Shown: positions 44,213 to 52,457, counted from the first letter of the stretch. The stretch is DNA of 64,000 nucleotides from Microvirga terrae (GCF_013307435.2 NZ_CP102845.1:434001-498000), one strand, 5' to 3'. A program made the numbers and translations. Notes: generated from the letters alone by a model not told the origin.

Positions 44213-45133
44213 ATGCCACAATCTGTAGAAAAGAAATGGCCAAGGAACGGGTTTGAACCATACTTCGATTACGTGTCGAATTTTCTTCATTTGAACATAA
44301 ATCTTGGTGGGCCCGAAGGCTGCAAAGCTTATCACGATAATTGGATGCGTAGATACAATTCGGCGATGACCAAGTGGTCGAGCTACGAGGCTGCGATCTG
44401 GAGTGTCCGTTGTCGCCAGTCACTTAAGCTGAGTTTCAGTGCCACTTTCTTCGCGTTGAGTGCCGACAAGGTGGGTAGTACAACAACAATTAAGTCAGCG
44501 GAGTACTATCTAGCGTACTATAGCATGCTACATGCTATGTGGGCAGTGATATATCTTCATCCTGAGCAGTCCCTAGATCACGTCACCGCCATCACGCATT
44601 CGAAAATCGCGAACGTTTTTCATTCGGAGTTTGCGAGCGGCACGAACCCGGTCATCGTAGAAAATGAAAAAGAGCTAGCAGAGGACTTGAGATTTCTTCG
44701 TGAGTATTACTCTTACCGGATGCCTTTGAATTCGCCATTCGCAGCAAGTCCAAGCTTATCTCTATCGTATTCGCGTCTTGGTGGGTTCGTGAAGCAGAGC
44801 ATACAACTGGCGAATCTGCACTCCCATATGATCAGAAAGGTCGCAGAAAGGATTGGAAAATGCTCAGCAGCCGTGAGTGTCAGTGAGCAAGCAGCATTCC
44901 GCGACGCTTTCTTCAAGATCAACGGAAAGGAGCATCAGCCACGTGGGCTCCGCCTGCTGGACGAAGCTGATATGCAAGCACAATCGGAGCTTATAACAAT
45001 GGGTTGCGATCTCCTTCCACTTTCCCTCGGGTACGACCACATGTTCGACAATTTCATGACGTGGGATCAAGATAGGCCTGACGAGAAGATGCTGCAACGA
45101 GTGCGCAGTCTTGTCGGTAATGCCCTTTTCTGA
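44213..45133 (+). CDS. Unknown helical protein in defence island
   Basis: A 306-residue soluble protein with lower GC and codon use unlike the DISARM genes, so it is probably a separate insertion. ATG 44213 follows GAGAGAGACC. The stretch SAEYYLAYYSMLHAMWAVIYL (about residues 95-116) resembles the core helix of HEPN-like domains (YYAMFHAxxA), but the catalytic Rx4-6H is not seen, so I do not call it HEPN. It has no partner gene directly attached. It stands alone between DISARM and the GmrSD-like nuclease, the kind of place where new defence genes are found. Function unknown. Confidence 0.65.
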   Translation: MPQSVEKKWPRNGFEPYFDYVSNFLHLNINLGGPEGCKAYHDNWMRRYNSAMTKWSSYEAAIWSVRCRQSLKLSFSATFFALSADKVGSTTTIKSAEYYLAYYSMLHAMWAVIYLHPEQSLDHVTAITHSKIANVFHSEFASGTNPVIVENEKELAEDLRFLREYYSYRMPLNSPFAASPSLSLSYSRLGGFVKQSIQLANLHSHMIRKVAERIGKCSAAVSVSEQAAFRDAFFKINGKEHQPRGLRLLDEADMQAQSELITMGCDLLPLSLGYDHMFDNFMTWDQDRPDEKMLQRVRSLVGNALF

Positions 45134-45603
45134 TTTCGACGGAGCTAGTTGTTGTCCCTGTACCCAGTTGAGACAGACTCTGCCAGTTTGAAACCCGGTT
45201 CAATTTTCCCGTTTCCAGAGAAGTTCAGTTACAAATTTTAGAAGGAGTCACCTTTCCTAAACTCCTATCTCAAACATCAATCTGCTGATCTATTGATGAG
45301 GAGATCACGGAAGCCGCGGAACGTGGAAGCTAGGGCTCTACTAAGACGTAGCACCAGCTGAAGAATCTCTCGACCGGCGACACCCTTTCCGGAACACAGT
45401 TCAAGTGCCGGGCACCATACAGACAGGCGCGGGTGGGTCCGATTTAAGACCCAGTATTGCGCCAAATCTTTCTCGATATTCCGTCCATAAACTGGATCGC
45501 AAGAGATGATGCTCGCATTGACCGCACTTAGCTTCGACTAAAGAAAACCTATCGCCTAGTGGAGGTGCGTTGTAGTAGTCCTCGGCAAGCCAGTGGAGGA
45601 CCT
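45134..45603. other. 470-base spacer, no gene seen
   Basis: It contains the variant motif at 45187-45204. A minus-strand frame at 45277-45465 has no ribosome site and no recognisable content. The end of the spacer holds the GTGGAGG ribosome site of the small gene at 45604. Confidence 0.5.
45187..45204. repeat. 18-bp island motif, variant copy
   Basis: TTTGAAACCCGGTTCAAT differs from the exact motif at three of 18 positions and keeps the dyad. It lies 54 bases after the gene ending at 45133. Confidence 0.6.
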
Positions 45604-45822
45604 ATGACGAAGCAGGAACAGTTTTTATTGCTCGTGCAGACCGCAATCCTAGTTGGGACGACCGATGAACAGGAAGCTATCACCGAGCTGGCTAAGGCCA
45701 TCGAGGTAAGCGAACGTATTCCTTACGCCATGAGTGCTGCTGACGCCGCACAGCAGTTCTACCAAATCATGTTGGCTCCTGGTGGGATTTTTGGCCAGAC
45801 TGTTCCGAACTGGATGGCATAG
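45604..45822 (+). CDS. Small unknown protein in defence island
   Basis: A 72-residue protein behind GGAGG (spacing 4). It is acidic and helical: MTKQEQFLLLVQTAILVGTT, then EQEAITELAKAIEVSERIPY and a C-terminal FYQIMLAPGGIFGQ segment. I do not recognise it. It could be an antitoxin-like or regulatory partner of a neighbour, but no such link is shown. About 360 bases of spacer follow. Confidence 0.5.
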   Translation: MTKQEQFLLLVQTAILVGTTDEQEAITELAKAIEVSERIPYAMSAADAAQQFYQIMLAPGGIFGQTVPNWMA

Positions 45823-45996
45823 AGAGAGCAGTTTGAAATCCGAGAAGTAAAATCCGATCGGGTCCTCAAATGGCGCACGAGAAGAAGCCTAAGTGCATCT
45901 TTTTCGACAGATAAACTATCGATTCTCGGGCGCTTTTGAGGAGGTCCAGGCAGGAGGATGCATTGAGTGGTCATATCCACCCAGTTTGATCACACG

Positions 45997-46014
45997 TTTG
46001 CAACCGGGTGCAAG
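45997..46014. repeat. 18-bp island motif, variant copy
   Basis: TTTGCAACCGGGTGCAAG differs from the exact motif at two of 18 positions. TTTGCA/TGCAAG improves the outer dyad. It lies in the spacer upstream of the GmrSD-like gene. Confidence 0.65.
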
Positions 46015-46080
46015 ATTGCTCCGCGGGTGCTTTGGCACACCATAGGTTGACGTTTTGCCGATATTCAGACGACAAACGAT

Positions 46081-46185
46081 ATGAGAGGCTGGCGCCCTAT
46101 GCATACAAGGTTAGGCGAGACTTCGGCGATGGCTGCTGACATCGTCCAAAAGGACACGATCAAGGTTCTGGAGGCACTTCTGTGA
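46081..46185 (+). CDS. Possible short leader ORF coupled to the GmrSD-like gene
   Basis: A 34-codon frame (ATG 46081; internal ATGs at 46099 and 46129) ends in TGA overlapping the GTG of the next gene (GTGA). The peptide contains MAADIVQKDTIKVLEALL, which looks like a helix. It may be a coupling peptide or chance. Confidence 0.3.
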   Translation: MRGWRPMHTRLGETSAMAADIVQKDTIKVLEALL

Positions 46186-48143
46186 AGGCTGGTCCGATTG
46201 AGATAGGGCGATTGTTGCAAAACCGGCAGCGCTTTTGCGTACCAATTTACCAGCGACATTACGTTTGGAACCGTCAGAAGCAATGGGAGCCATTCTGGAA
46301 CGACGTTAGAACCAAGGCTATCGAGTGCTTAGGTGGTCGTGAACGGAGGTTTTCACACTTCATGGGTGCTGTCGTCCTTGAAGCTCGCGGCGGTTTCTCG
46401 GCGGGCCGCGTTCCCTCGTTTCAAGTTGTTGACGGTCAGCAGCGATTGACGACGTTTCAAATATTTCTCGCCGCCGCACGCGACTACGCACTATCCGTAG
46501 GCTTTTCTAAAACAGCTGAGAAGATCGGCGATTACCTTCTTAACGACAAGCCGCACCTAATGGAAGACCGCGAAGTCGAAATCTATAAGGTTTGGCCAAC
46601 TCAATACGACCGGTCTCTATTTATCGACATAGTAGGCGGTGATCGAAAGGGTCTGCGCAAGAAGTATGGCAAGCACTTCTATGCCAAGCGTGACAAAATC
46701 TATGACTACAACACTGTTCCTAGGCTGCTTTCGGCTTATGGGTACTTCTATGACAGAATCAAGCACTCAGTCGAGAGTGATGATCTCGAAGACGAGTTGT
46801 CGCCCTCGCCAGAAGGGCCCAGCGACGATACTGATGAAGCAGCCGCTTCGGACACGGGAACGCCAGACGAGGTAAAACTGGACGCGCTCTGGCAGGCCCT
46901 TGTCGAGGAGTTCAAGGTCGTCGAAATCGTTCTAGAGGAGGGAGACGACGCTCAGGTTATTTTTGAGACGCTAAATGAGCGCGGCGAGCCGCTCTTGGCG
47001 TCTGATCTGGTCAGAAATAACATTTTTCACCGAGCTGACGCTGCGGGAGAAAAGCCGGAACAGCTTTTCGCAACTCATTGGAAGCCGTTTGAAGACACCT
47101 TCTGGAGTGTTGAGGAGAAGCAGGGGCGCTACAAGAAGCCACGAATTGAGTTCTTTCTTGCAAACTTCATCGCAGGAAAGATTGCTGGAGAGGTCAACGT
47201 TTCGAAGCTTTTTAGCGAGTACAAAGCCTTCTTACGACCCCGTAAAGCGAAGGAAGTGCGCTATCCGACTATAGCATCGGAACTCCAGGACCTCGCACGT
47301 TTTGGAGCTGTCTATCGGGAGTTGATCGAGCGCTCGTCAACCACCGCTTTAGGGCTATTCTCGCGCCGTCTACTCCCCTGGGATGTCACGACCGTTTTCC
47401 CCTTTGCTATGCGCCTTTGGCTGAGTGAAATGGACGATGGCGAGAAATCGGACTGTCTCGAAATCCTTATATCTTTTATTGTCAGACGTGCCGTCTGCGG
47501 CCTGACAACTAAGAACTACAACAAATTCTTCTTGATGGTAATTGCCCACCTTGATGAGACCGAGTGGTCTATGGGGAGACTTATTACGTACCTGCTGGCG
47601 CAGAAGTCTGAAAGCGGGCGCTTCCCAAGAGATGAGGAATTCGAGCAGAAATGGATTAATAACCCTGCGTATACGGCCCTGCAGCCGTTACGCGCCCGCG
47701 CAGTGCTGGAGGAGATAGAGATAGCCAAGCGTACAAAGTTCCATGAGACAGCAGTTTTGGCGCCATCCCTTTCCGTGGAACACATTATGCCGCGGGGATG
47801 GTATGCACATTGGCCCATGCCGGATGGAAGCAAACCTACGTCAGATCAGGTTATGGCAGCCCAATTCACCAGTTCTGAGGATGGAGCCGTAATTGGCTCG
47901 ATCGTACGACGCAATCGCCTCAAGGAGACGTTTGGGAATCTAACTCTCCTTACCAAGCCACTTAATAGCTCCGTAAGTAATGGACCATTTCTTGGAAAGT
48001 GCGCAGCACTCAACGAACACTCTTTGCTGGTTATGAATCGAGAGATCACTGCACACGGCGCCTGGGACGAAGATGCCATAGTCGCACGCGGCAGGCACCT
48101 GTTCAGCCTAGCTAAGGAAATATGGAAGCTGCCGGTAGGATAA
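46182..48143 (+). CDS. GmrSD-type DUF262/DUF1524 restriction nuclease, single chain
   Basis: A 653-residue protein. The N-terminal DUF262 (GmrS-like) has VPIYQRHYVWN and the nucleotide-handling string FQVVDGQQRLTTFQ (DGQQR at 84-88). An acidic linker lies near 205-225. The C-terminal DUF1524 (GmrD-like) HNH-type nuclease region has SVEHIMPRGW (with His) and GNLTLLTKPLNSSVSN. Fused proteins of this design restrict phages with modified bases (glucosylated hydroxymethylcytosine in the founding case, other modifications in relatives). GTG 46182 follows GGAGG by 7 bases, a strong site. It stands alone in its module. Confidence 0.85.
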   Translation: MKAGPIEIGRLLQNRQRFCVPIYQRHYVWNRQKQWEPFWNDVRTKAIECLGGRERRFSHFMGAVVLEARGGFSAGRVPSFQVVDGQQRLTTFQIFLAAARDYALSVGFSKTAEKIGDYLLNDKPHLMEDREVEIYKVWPTQYDRSLFIDIVGGDRKGLRKKYGKHFYAKRDKIYDYNTVPRLLSAYGYFYDRIKHSVESDDLEDELSPSPEGPSDDTDEAAASDTGTPDEVKLDALWQALVEEFKVVEIVLEEGDDAQVIFETLNERGEPLLASDLVRNNIFHRADAAGEKPEQLFATHWKPFEDTFWSVEEKQGRYKKPRIEFFLANFIAGKIAGEVNVSKLFSEYKAFLRPRKAKEVRYPTIASELQDLARFGAVYRELIERSSTTALGLFSRRLLPWDVTTVFPFAMRLWLSEMDDGEKSDCLEILISFIVRRAVCGLTTKNYNKFFLMVIAHLDETEWSMGRLITYLLAQKSESGRFPRDEEFEQKWINNPAYTALQPLRARAVLEEIEIAKRTKFHETAVLAPSLSVEHIMPRGWYAHWPMPDGSKPTSDQVMAAQFTSSEDGAVIGSIVRRNRLKETFGNLTLLTKPLNSSVSNGPFLGKCAALNEHSLLVMNREITAHGAWDEDAIVARGRHLFSLAKEIWKLPVG

Positions 48144-48207
48144 GGCACGTATCATCACAGGGTTGCCCTGCCGATGAGCTGAGCTGGCCATTTGTTCAGA
48201 TCATCGG

Positions 48208-48225
48208 TGTGCAACGGGTTTCAAA
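48208..48225. repeat. 18-bp island motif, variant copy (reverse)
   Basis: TGTGCAACGGGTTTCAAA, whose reverse complement differs from the exact motif at three positions. It lies between two convergent genes, where no promoter is expected, so an operator role is unlikely here. Confidence 0.55.
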
Positions 48226-48234
48226 TGCTGAAGA

Positions 48235-48792
48235 TCAGGCACGCTCCGGCTTCAGCACGCGGTGGACTGATGCCTTACCGATCTCTAACCGCCGGGCGAT
48301 CTCAGAAAGGCTCACACCTTCGGCGTGTAGCACCTTGATCTGATCGGCTTTGGCCCGCGCGGTTGGCTTCCTTCCTTTGTATTTCCCTCCGGCTTTAGCT
48401 TTCGCGATCCCCTCGCATTGGCGCTCAAGCATCATCTCGCGCTCGAACTCAGCCACCCCGCCGAGGACGTTAAGCATGAGCTTGCCAGTCGGGGTGCTCG
48501 TGTCGATCCCCATATTGACGATGCGGATGCCAACGCCCTTGGTCTGGAGCGTTCGAATGATCTCCCACATATGTGGGACAGAACGCGCAAGGCGGTCGAG
48601 CTTTGTCACTATTAGGGTGTCACCTTCGCGAGTGAATTCCAGAGCTTGCTCTAGGACCTTGCGCGGGCCGACCGAGCTTGCCTGCTCTTGGAACACCTTC
48701 TCGCAACCGAGGGTTTTCAGTTCCCGAAGCTGCGCCTCTAGACCAGCCTCTTGATCCAACGTACTCGTCCTCGCGTAACCCACCAGCATCAA
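48235..48792 (-). CDS. Serine recombinase (resolvase/invertase family)
   Basis: A 185-residue small serine recombinase. The catalytic N-terminus is LVGYARTSTLDQ with Ser10; LIVTKLDRLARSV and GKLMLNVLGGVAEFEREMMLERQ are the family's other conserved blocks, followed by the long E-helix and a C-terminal helix-turn-helix (VSLSEIARRLEIGKASVHRVL). It has Tn3 resolvase/Hin-like size. It probably acts at the inverted repeats just upstream (48800-48925). No transposase is present, so it may be a stable relic of a transposon, or it may resolve or invert a segment of the island. AGGAG lies 6 bases before the ATG. Confidence 0.9.
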   Translation of the reverse strand: MMLVGYARTSTLDQEAGLEAQLRELKTLGCEKVFQEQASSVGPRKVLEQALEFTREGDTLIVTKLDRLARSVPHMWEIIRTLQTKGVGIRIVNMGIDTSTPTGKLMLNVLGGVAEFEREMMLERQCEGIAKAKAGGKYKGRKPTARAKADQIKVLHAEGVSLSEIARRLEIGKASVHRVLKPERA

Positions 48793-49144
48793 CCGCTCCT
48801 GTTCCGTTGAACTCTAAGAACATTGGAACGATCTGTTCCAAAAGTCAAGATATATGTCAATGGAACGCTCAAGAAGCGGGGCGATCCCGTTCCGCTTGAG
48901 CAGGGGTCTAATGGAACGGAGTGGAGAGCTCGATGGGGCGGAGTGTCAGAAGCCCCGTTCGAACCGGAGCGGTGGCTAAGTAGGAGCGCTCCGGCACAGA
49001 GAGCGTCAGCCAGTTCAAGCACGCGCGTGGATCCGGTATAGATCGCCATCCAAGGGAAGAACTGACGATCGTTGCTGATGACAAGGGCGTCGCTTAAATA
49101 GGAATAGAGAGACTAATCAAGAACGAGATAGGGGCTGGCTGACA
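48793..49144. promoter_or_regulatory. Intergenic region with res-like repeats
   Basis: No gene is seen. It holds the dyad TTGGAAC-gatct-GTTCCAA (48823-48841), further copies of ATGGAACG (48860, 48910) and the CTCAAG...CTTGAG dyad (48868-48900). This cluster beside a resolvase gene looks like a resolution site. The right part leads to the CBASS operon. Confidence 0.55.
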
Positions 49145-50125
49145 ATGGCTGGAGGGCACAACTACCTGCTTGAGGCGCTGGGGGAGGCCCGCACGCGCTC
49201 CTCCTGGAACGACAGGCTGGCGCATTGGGAGCGCCCGGCCAGCGACCACGAGGAGACGAAGATCCAGCGGGCGGCGAATATGGCGCGGGACATCATCGCG
49301 CGAAACGCGTGGCTGCAGAGTGAGGGCGTTACCGCCGAACCGCAGGGCAGCTATTTCAACAACACCAACGTCCGCCTCGATAGCGACATGGACCTGCGCG
49401 CGCAACACCCGGCCATCAAGACCGAGTATGCTGTTGGCATTGCCCCGGTCGAGGCGGACCGGGCACTCGGCTACTACGATATCGGACGCAACCTGAGCGA
49501 CATCGTTGGCGACGTCCGGCGCCAGCTTGGAGGCGACCTCATCATGCGGTTTGGTGCCGAGAATGTTGAGATCGGCAACAAGGCGATCACCGTCTCCGGC
49601 TTGTCTGGTAGCCGCGCAGACGTCGACGTGGTGCCTGCCTTCAAGTTGCACTGGGTGCGGCGCTCCGTAGGCGACCTCTTCGGCGACTACTATCACATCG
49701 AAGGCGTCGCCATCCTCAGCACTGACGGACGCTGGACGTACAACTTCCCAGCCCAGCACCATGCGAATGGCAAGGCGAAACGCGAGCGGACACGGCACCG
49801 CTTCAAGAAGGTTGTTCGCCAGTTGAAGCGGCTGAACTATGAGATCGCGGAACTGAGGCTCATCCCCCAAAAGCTGCCGTCGTTCCTGATCGAGTGCCTA
49901 GTCTACGCTATCGAGGACCAGCACTTCCTCTACCAGGAGGACCACTACGACCGGCTCCGGCGGATACTACTGCGGACCTCTGAGTTAGTCATAGATGATG
50001 CCTGGGCCGCCAGCGCGACGGAGATTAACGAGATCAAGCTGCTCTTCGCTAACGGACAACCCTGGACGATCCAGCAAGTGCGGGGCTTCATCCTCGCTGC
50101 GATCCAGCGCTTGAGGACGAACTGA
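49145..50125 (+). CDS. CBASS CD-NTase (cyclic oligonucleotide synthase)
   Basis: A 326-residue nucleotidyltransferase of the SMODS/CD-NTase type. The active site is complete: QGSYFNNTNVRLDSDMDL with Gly68-Ser69 and Asp81/Asp83, and the third acidic site in SGSRADVDVVPAF (Asp159 or Asp161). Helical C-terminal half. On phage infection such enzymes make a cyclic di- or trinucleotide that activates the neighbouring effector. The effector gene begins two bases after the stop. No Cap2/Cap3 ubiquitin-like or HORMA genes are present, so this is a minimal (type I) CBASS. Which nucleotide is made cannot be read here. Confidence 0.85.
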   Translation: MAGGHNYLLEALGEARTRSSWNDRLAHWERPASDHEETKIQRAANMARDIIARNAWLQSEGVTAEPQGSYFNNTNVRLDSDMDLRAQHPAIKTEYAVGIAPVEADRALGYYDIGRNLSDIVGDVRRQLGGDLIMRFGAENVEIGNKAITVSGLSGSRADVDVVPAFKLHWVRRSVGDLFGDYYHIEGVAILSTDGRWTYNFPAQHHANGKAKRERTRHRFKKVVRQLKRLNYEIAELRLIPQKLPSFLIECLVYAIEDQHFLYQEDHYDRLRRILLRTSELVIDDAWAASATEINEIKLLFANGQPWTIQQVRGFILAAIQRLRTN

Positions 50126-50127
50126 CA

Positions 50128-50760
50128 ATGTGGGCTCTCATCTCCCGCCCCAAGCAGGTTCTGATCATGGTCGTACTGACGACCATTGTCCTTCTCAGTC
50201 TCGAAGGCCTGAATGAGTGGTGGACTGGGCAGCCGACCTCACTGCTGAAATGGGCTTCTATCGCGGCGACTATCATCAGCGGTGGAATAGTCGCCGGCGC
50301 CAACCTCGTGTGGCGCTGGATCTGGCGCCGGATCCCGCAATTGAACCGATGGTTCTTTCCGGACCTGAACGGCGAGTGGAAGGGAACGCTGCAAACGACC
50401 TGGCGGGATCCCGAAACCGGACAAGTGCCGGGTCCCATCGACGCGACGGTCACGATCCGCCAGACCCTGTTCACAACGCACGTCCGCATGCGAACGGGGG
50501 AGTCAGAGTCATGGGCGACCCGGGTAATCTCAGAGGCGGATCCGGCGGCCGATCAGTACCGGCTCTGGTACTCTTACAACAACAAGCCTCGGGCGGAAGT
50601 CTCACACCGCTCCTGCCGACATGAGGGAGCAGCATGGCTAGAGGTAAGTCTCGACGATAACCCCGATCGGCTGACCGGACAGTACTATACGGACAGGCGT
50701 ACGACGGGCGACATCGAACTGCGTCGAGTGTCGAGCGCCATACCAGTGCTTCAACGATAG
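50128..50760 (+). CDS. CBASS membrane effector, Cap15-like
   Basis: A 210-residue protein. Two N-terminal helices (VLIMVVLTTIVLLSLEGL and WASIAATIISGGIVAGANLVW) anchor it in the inner membrane. The soluble remainder is a beta-barrel-like domain: FFPDLNGEWKGTLQTTW, VTIRQTLFTTHVRM, YRLWYSYNNKP, HEGAAWLEV, LTGQYYTDRRTTGDIEL. This layout is that of Cap15, whose barrel binds the cyclic nucleotide and triggers membrane damage and cell death. It is immediately downstream of the CD-NTase gene, which supports the call. Alternative: another barrel-type CBASS effector. Confidence 0.75.
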   Translation: MWALISRPKQVLIMVVLTTIVLLSLEGLNEWWTGQPTSLLKWASIAATIISGGIVAGANLVWRWIWRRIPQLNRWFFPDLNGEWKGTLQTTWRDPETGQVPGPIDATVTIRQTLFTTHVRMRTGESESWATRVISEADPAADQYRLWYSYNNKPRAEVSHRSCRHEGAAWLEVSLDDNPDRLTGQYYTDRRTTGDIELRRVSSAIPVLQR

Positions 50761-50853
50761 GGATTTCGACGAGTTGATCTCAGTGGGCACTCTCGCATGA
50801 CGCGGGTAGATGTTGGCATAGTTGTGAGTGGGCCGTCTCCCCAGGTCCACCAT

Positions 50854-50871
50854 TTTGCACCCGGTTTCAAA
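50854..50871. repeat. 18-bp island motif, exact copy 2 (reverse)
   Basis: TTTGCACCCGGTTTCAAA is the exact reverse complement of copy 1. It lies between the convergent Cap15-like gene and the unknown gene ending at 50976. Confidence 0.8.
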
Positions 50872-50975
50872 CGCACAAAGGCTTTTCGAGCTTCTGCAAA
50901 CCCTATCACATCCATCACTTCAGCTAGAGAAACAGGTTGTTTTGTCGTGAGCTGGATGGCGGAGAGGCCTGAGCC

Positions 50976-52457
50976 TCAATCGGCGCCGGCGTCGCTGAGC
51001 CGCCTGAAGGTATGGGCTAGTGAGCCTTTGAGGGCATAACGCCGGGTTCGGTTCCGCTCGACCAGCGCGATCCGCTCCATGGCGCCTTTTTTCTCAAGAC
51101 CCTCTGCGATCTTGCAGAGTAAGGTTCGGGGCGGCGCATCGATGGCGCCTTCTGACACGAGCTGGGACAAGGCATTCCTGATTAAGTCGCGGTTGCCCTT
51201 CGCCAGTTTCGCGATCTCTGCCAAGACACCCGATAGCTCACTGATGTCATCGGCCACCTGCGTCATGGTGAGATCAGGGAGGCCAGCGAGAACTTCGTTG
51301 AGGCGTCGCGCGCCATCTTCCCGAAGACGTTCAAGCCGCGCGTGGAAGGACATGCCGCTCGTGAAATGAAGGTCCGGGTGCAGCAGCTGACCGATAGTGC
51401 GGTCCGCCTGTCTCGCTGTGTAGGCCACCTCTAACCGGATCCGTCCAGATAGCTTCGTATAAGCTGTGAGGGCGACGCCGTTGCGCAGGTCGACAGAGAT
51501 CCAGCGGGCCGCGGCATCTCGTCCTTCTCGCAGGTCGTAGCGCTCCTTCACCGCAAACTTTGGGGCCGCTACTCGCAGTTTCTCTTCGAGAGCTGCGTAG
51601 GAGAGGCGAGCGTCGTCGACACCAAACTCCCAGTATACCTCGCCATGGTGGAAGAGGGGAGCGGCCGCCGCAGGATCCTGGAAGCTCAACACGGGAGGAT
51701 CGGACGAGCAGAGGACCGCCGCGCGCTGGGCGAAGTCCACTACGACAAGACGGATGATGGTCCTAAGATAAAGGTCAACCAGATCCTGCCACTCCCGCGT
51801 GACAACCGTGATCCACTGGCCAAGGCCGCTGAGGTAGTTGTCCCAATCGGCAGGCGCATTGCTCTTCAACCGCTTCCGCCATTCCGGGTCTCGGCGTAAC
51901 AGCTCGTGTGGTGGGATTTCCCCCAAATCCACTACCCGTTCAGGGTTGAAACGGCAGGCATAGGCGGCGAACCGGGTCGGGTTGACGCTCAACTCGAGGC
52001 GCACCTGCCTCTGGTTGGCCTGGGGAGCGCGCCCGTAGCGTAACTTTCCCGAGAATAGCCATTCCTTCTTTGAAACCGGGTGCAAATGAAGACGACCACC
52101 GCTGCCGCGCGGCGCGTTGAGGACGTTCGGCCAATCCAGTGTCTGCAGGTGTTGGGTAGTGATGAGCTGAACGAGGTCTTCCTCCCGCGCGAAGGTGACT
52201 GTCCCCTGGAGCGTAATCTCCAGCTTGTCATGACGCCCGGAAGCGGAAGTAACCTGAGTCCCCTCGTGGAGTTGATGGAGCCCAGAGCGTACCCGTCGCC
52301 GATAGCTCGGGCGAAGTAGGCTGTTTTCGGGGTCTGTGGTGTCCCCCATGGAGCCAGTGGTGTTGGACGGCGAAATCCGGTGTTTCATGGATGAGATGGA
52401 TGGCAGCAAGTGAGGTCCGGACGGACGGCCGTCCATGGGGGAAACGGCGCTGTGCAC
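50976..52457 (-). CDS. Unknown 493-residue protein beside the integrase
   Basis: The frame opens at GTG 52457; the first about 36 residues look poor, and ATG 52349 (457 residues) is a likelier start, though no ribosome site is seen. Visible parts: VRLELSVNPTRFAAYACRF, then WDNYLSGLGQWITVVTREWQ, AARWISVDLRNGVALTAYTK and GRIRLEVAYTARQ. The AYTK...IRLEV string recalls replication-initiator proteins of phages and plasmids, but this is too weak to name it. The C-terminal 120 residues are helical with a possible winged-helix (RTLLCKIAEGLEKKGAMERI, then RNRTRRYALKG). It may be an island replication or maintenance gene, or cargo. An exact copy of the 18-bp motif lies inside its coding region. Confidence 0.6.
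   Translation of the reverse strand: MHSAVSPMDGRPSGPHLLPSISSMKHRISPSNTTGSMGDTTDPENSLLRPSYRRRVRSGLHQLHEGTQVTSASGRHDKLEITLQGTVTFAREEDLVQLITTQHLQTLDWPNVLNAPRGSGGRLHLHPVSKKEWLFSGKLRYGRAPQANQRQVRLELSVNPTRFAAYACRFNPERVVDLGEIPPHELLRRDPEWRKRLKSNAPADWDNYLSGLGQWITVVTREWQDLVDLYLRTIIRLVVVDFAQRAAVLCSSDPPVLSFQDPAAAAPLFHHGEVYWEFGVDDARLSYAALEEKLRVAAPKFAVKERYDLREGRDAAARWISVDLRNGVALTAYTKLSGRIRLEVAYTARQADRTIGQLLHPDLHFTSGMSFHARLERLREDGARRLNEVLAGLPDLTMTQVADDISELSGVLAEIAKLAKGNRDLIRNALSQLVSEGAIDAPPRTLLCKIAEGLEKKGAMERIALVERNRTRRYALKGSLAHTFRRLSDAGAD
52069..52086. repeat. 18-bp island motif, exact copy 3, inside a gene
   Basis: TTTGAAACCGGGTGCAAA is identical to copy 1 and on the same strand. It is embedded in the coding region of the 493-residue protein gene, where it encodes part of LHPVSK. 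Flanking bases do not match those of the other copies. Confidence 0.8.

Noticed and set aside
44213..45133. HEPN ribonuclease call
   Set aside because: One helix resembles HEPN domains but no Rx4-6H motif is seen and there is no paired nucleotidyltransferase next to it.
45277..45465. Minus-strand 62-codon frame in the island spacer
   Set aside because: No ribosome site, no recognisable content and an unusual cysteine/tryptophan mix; more likely chance.
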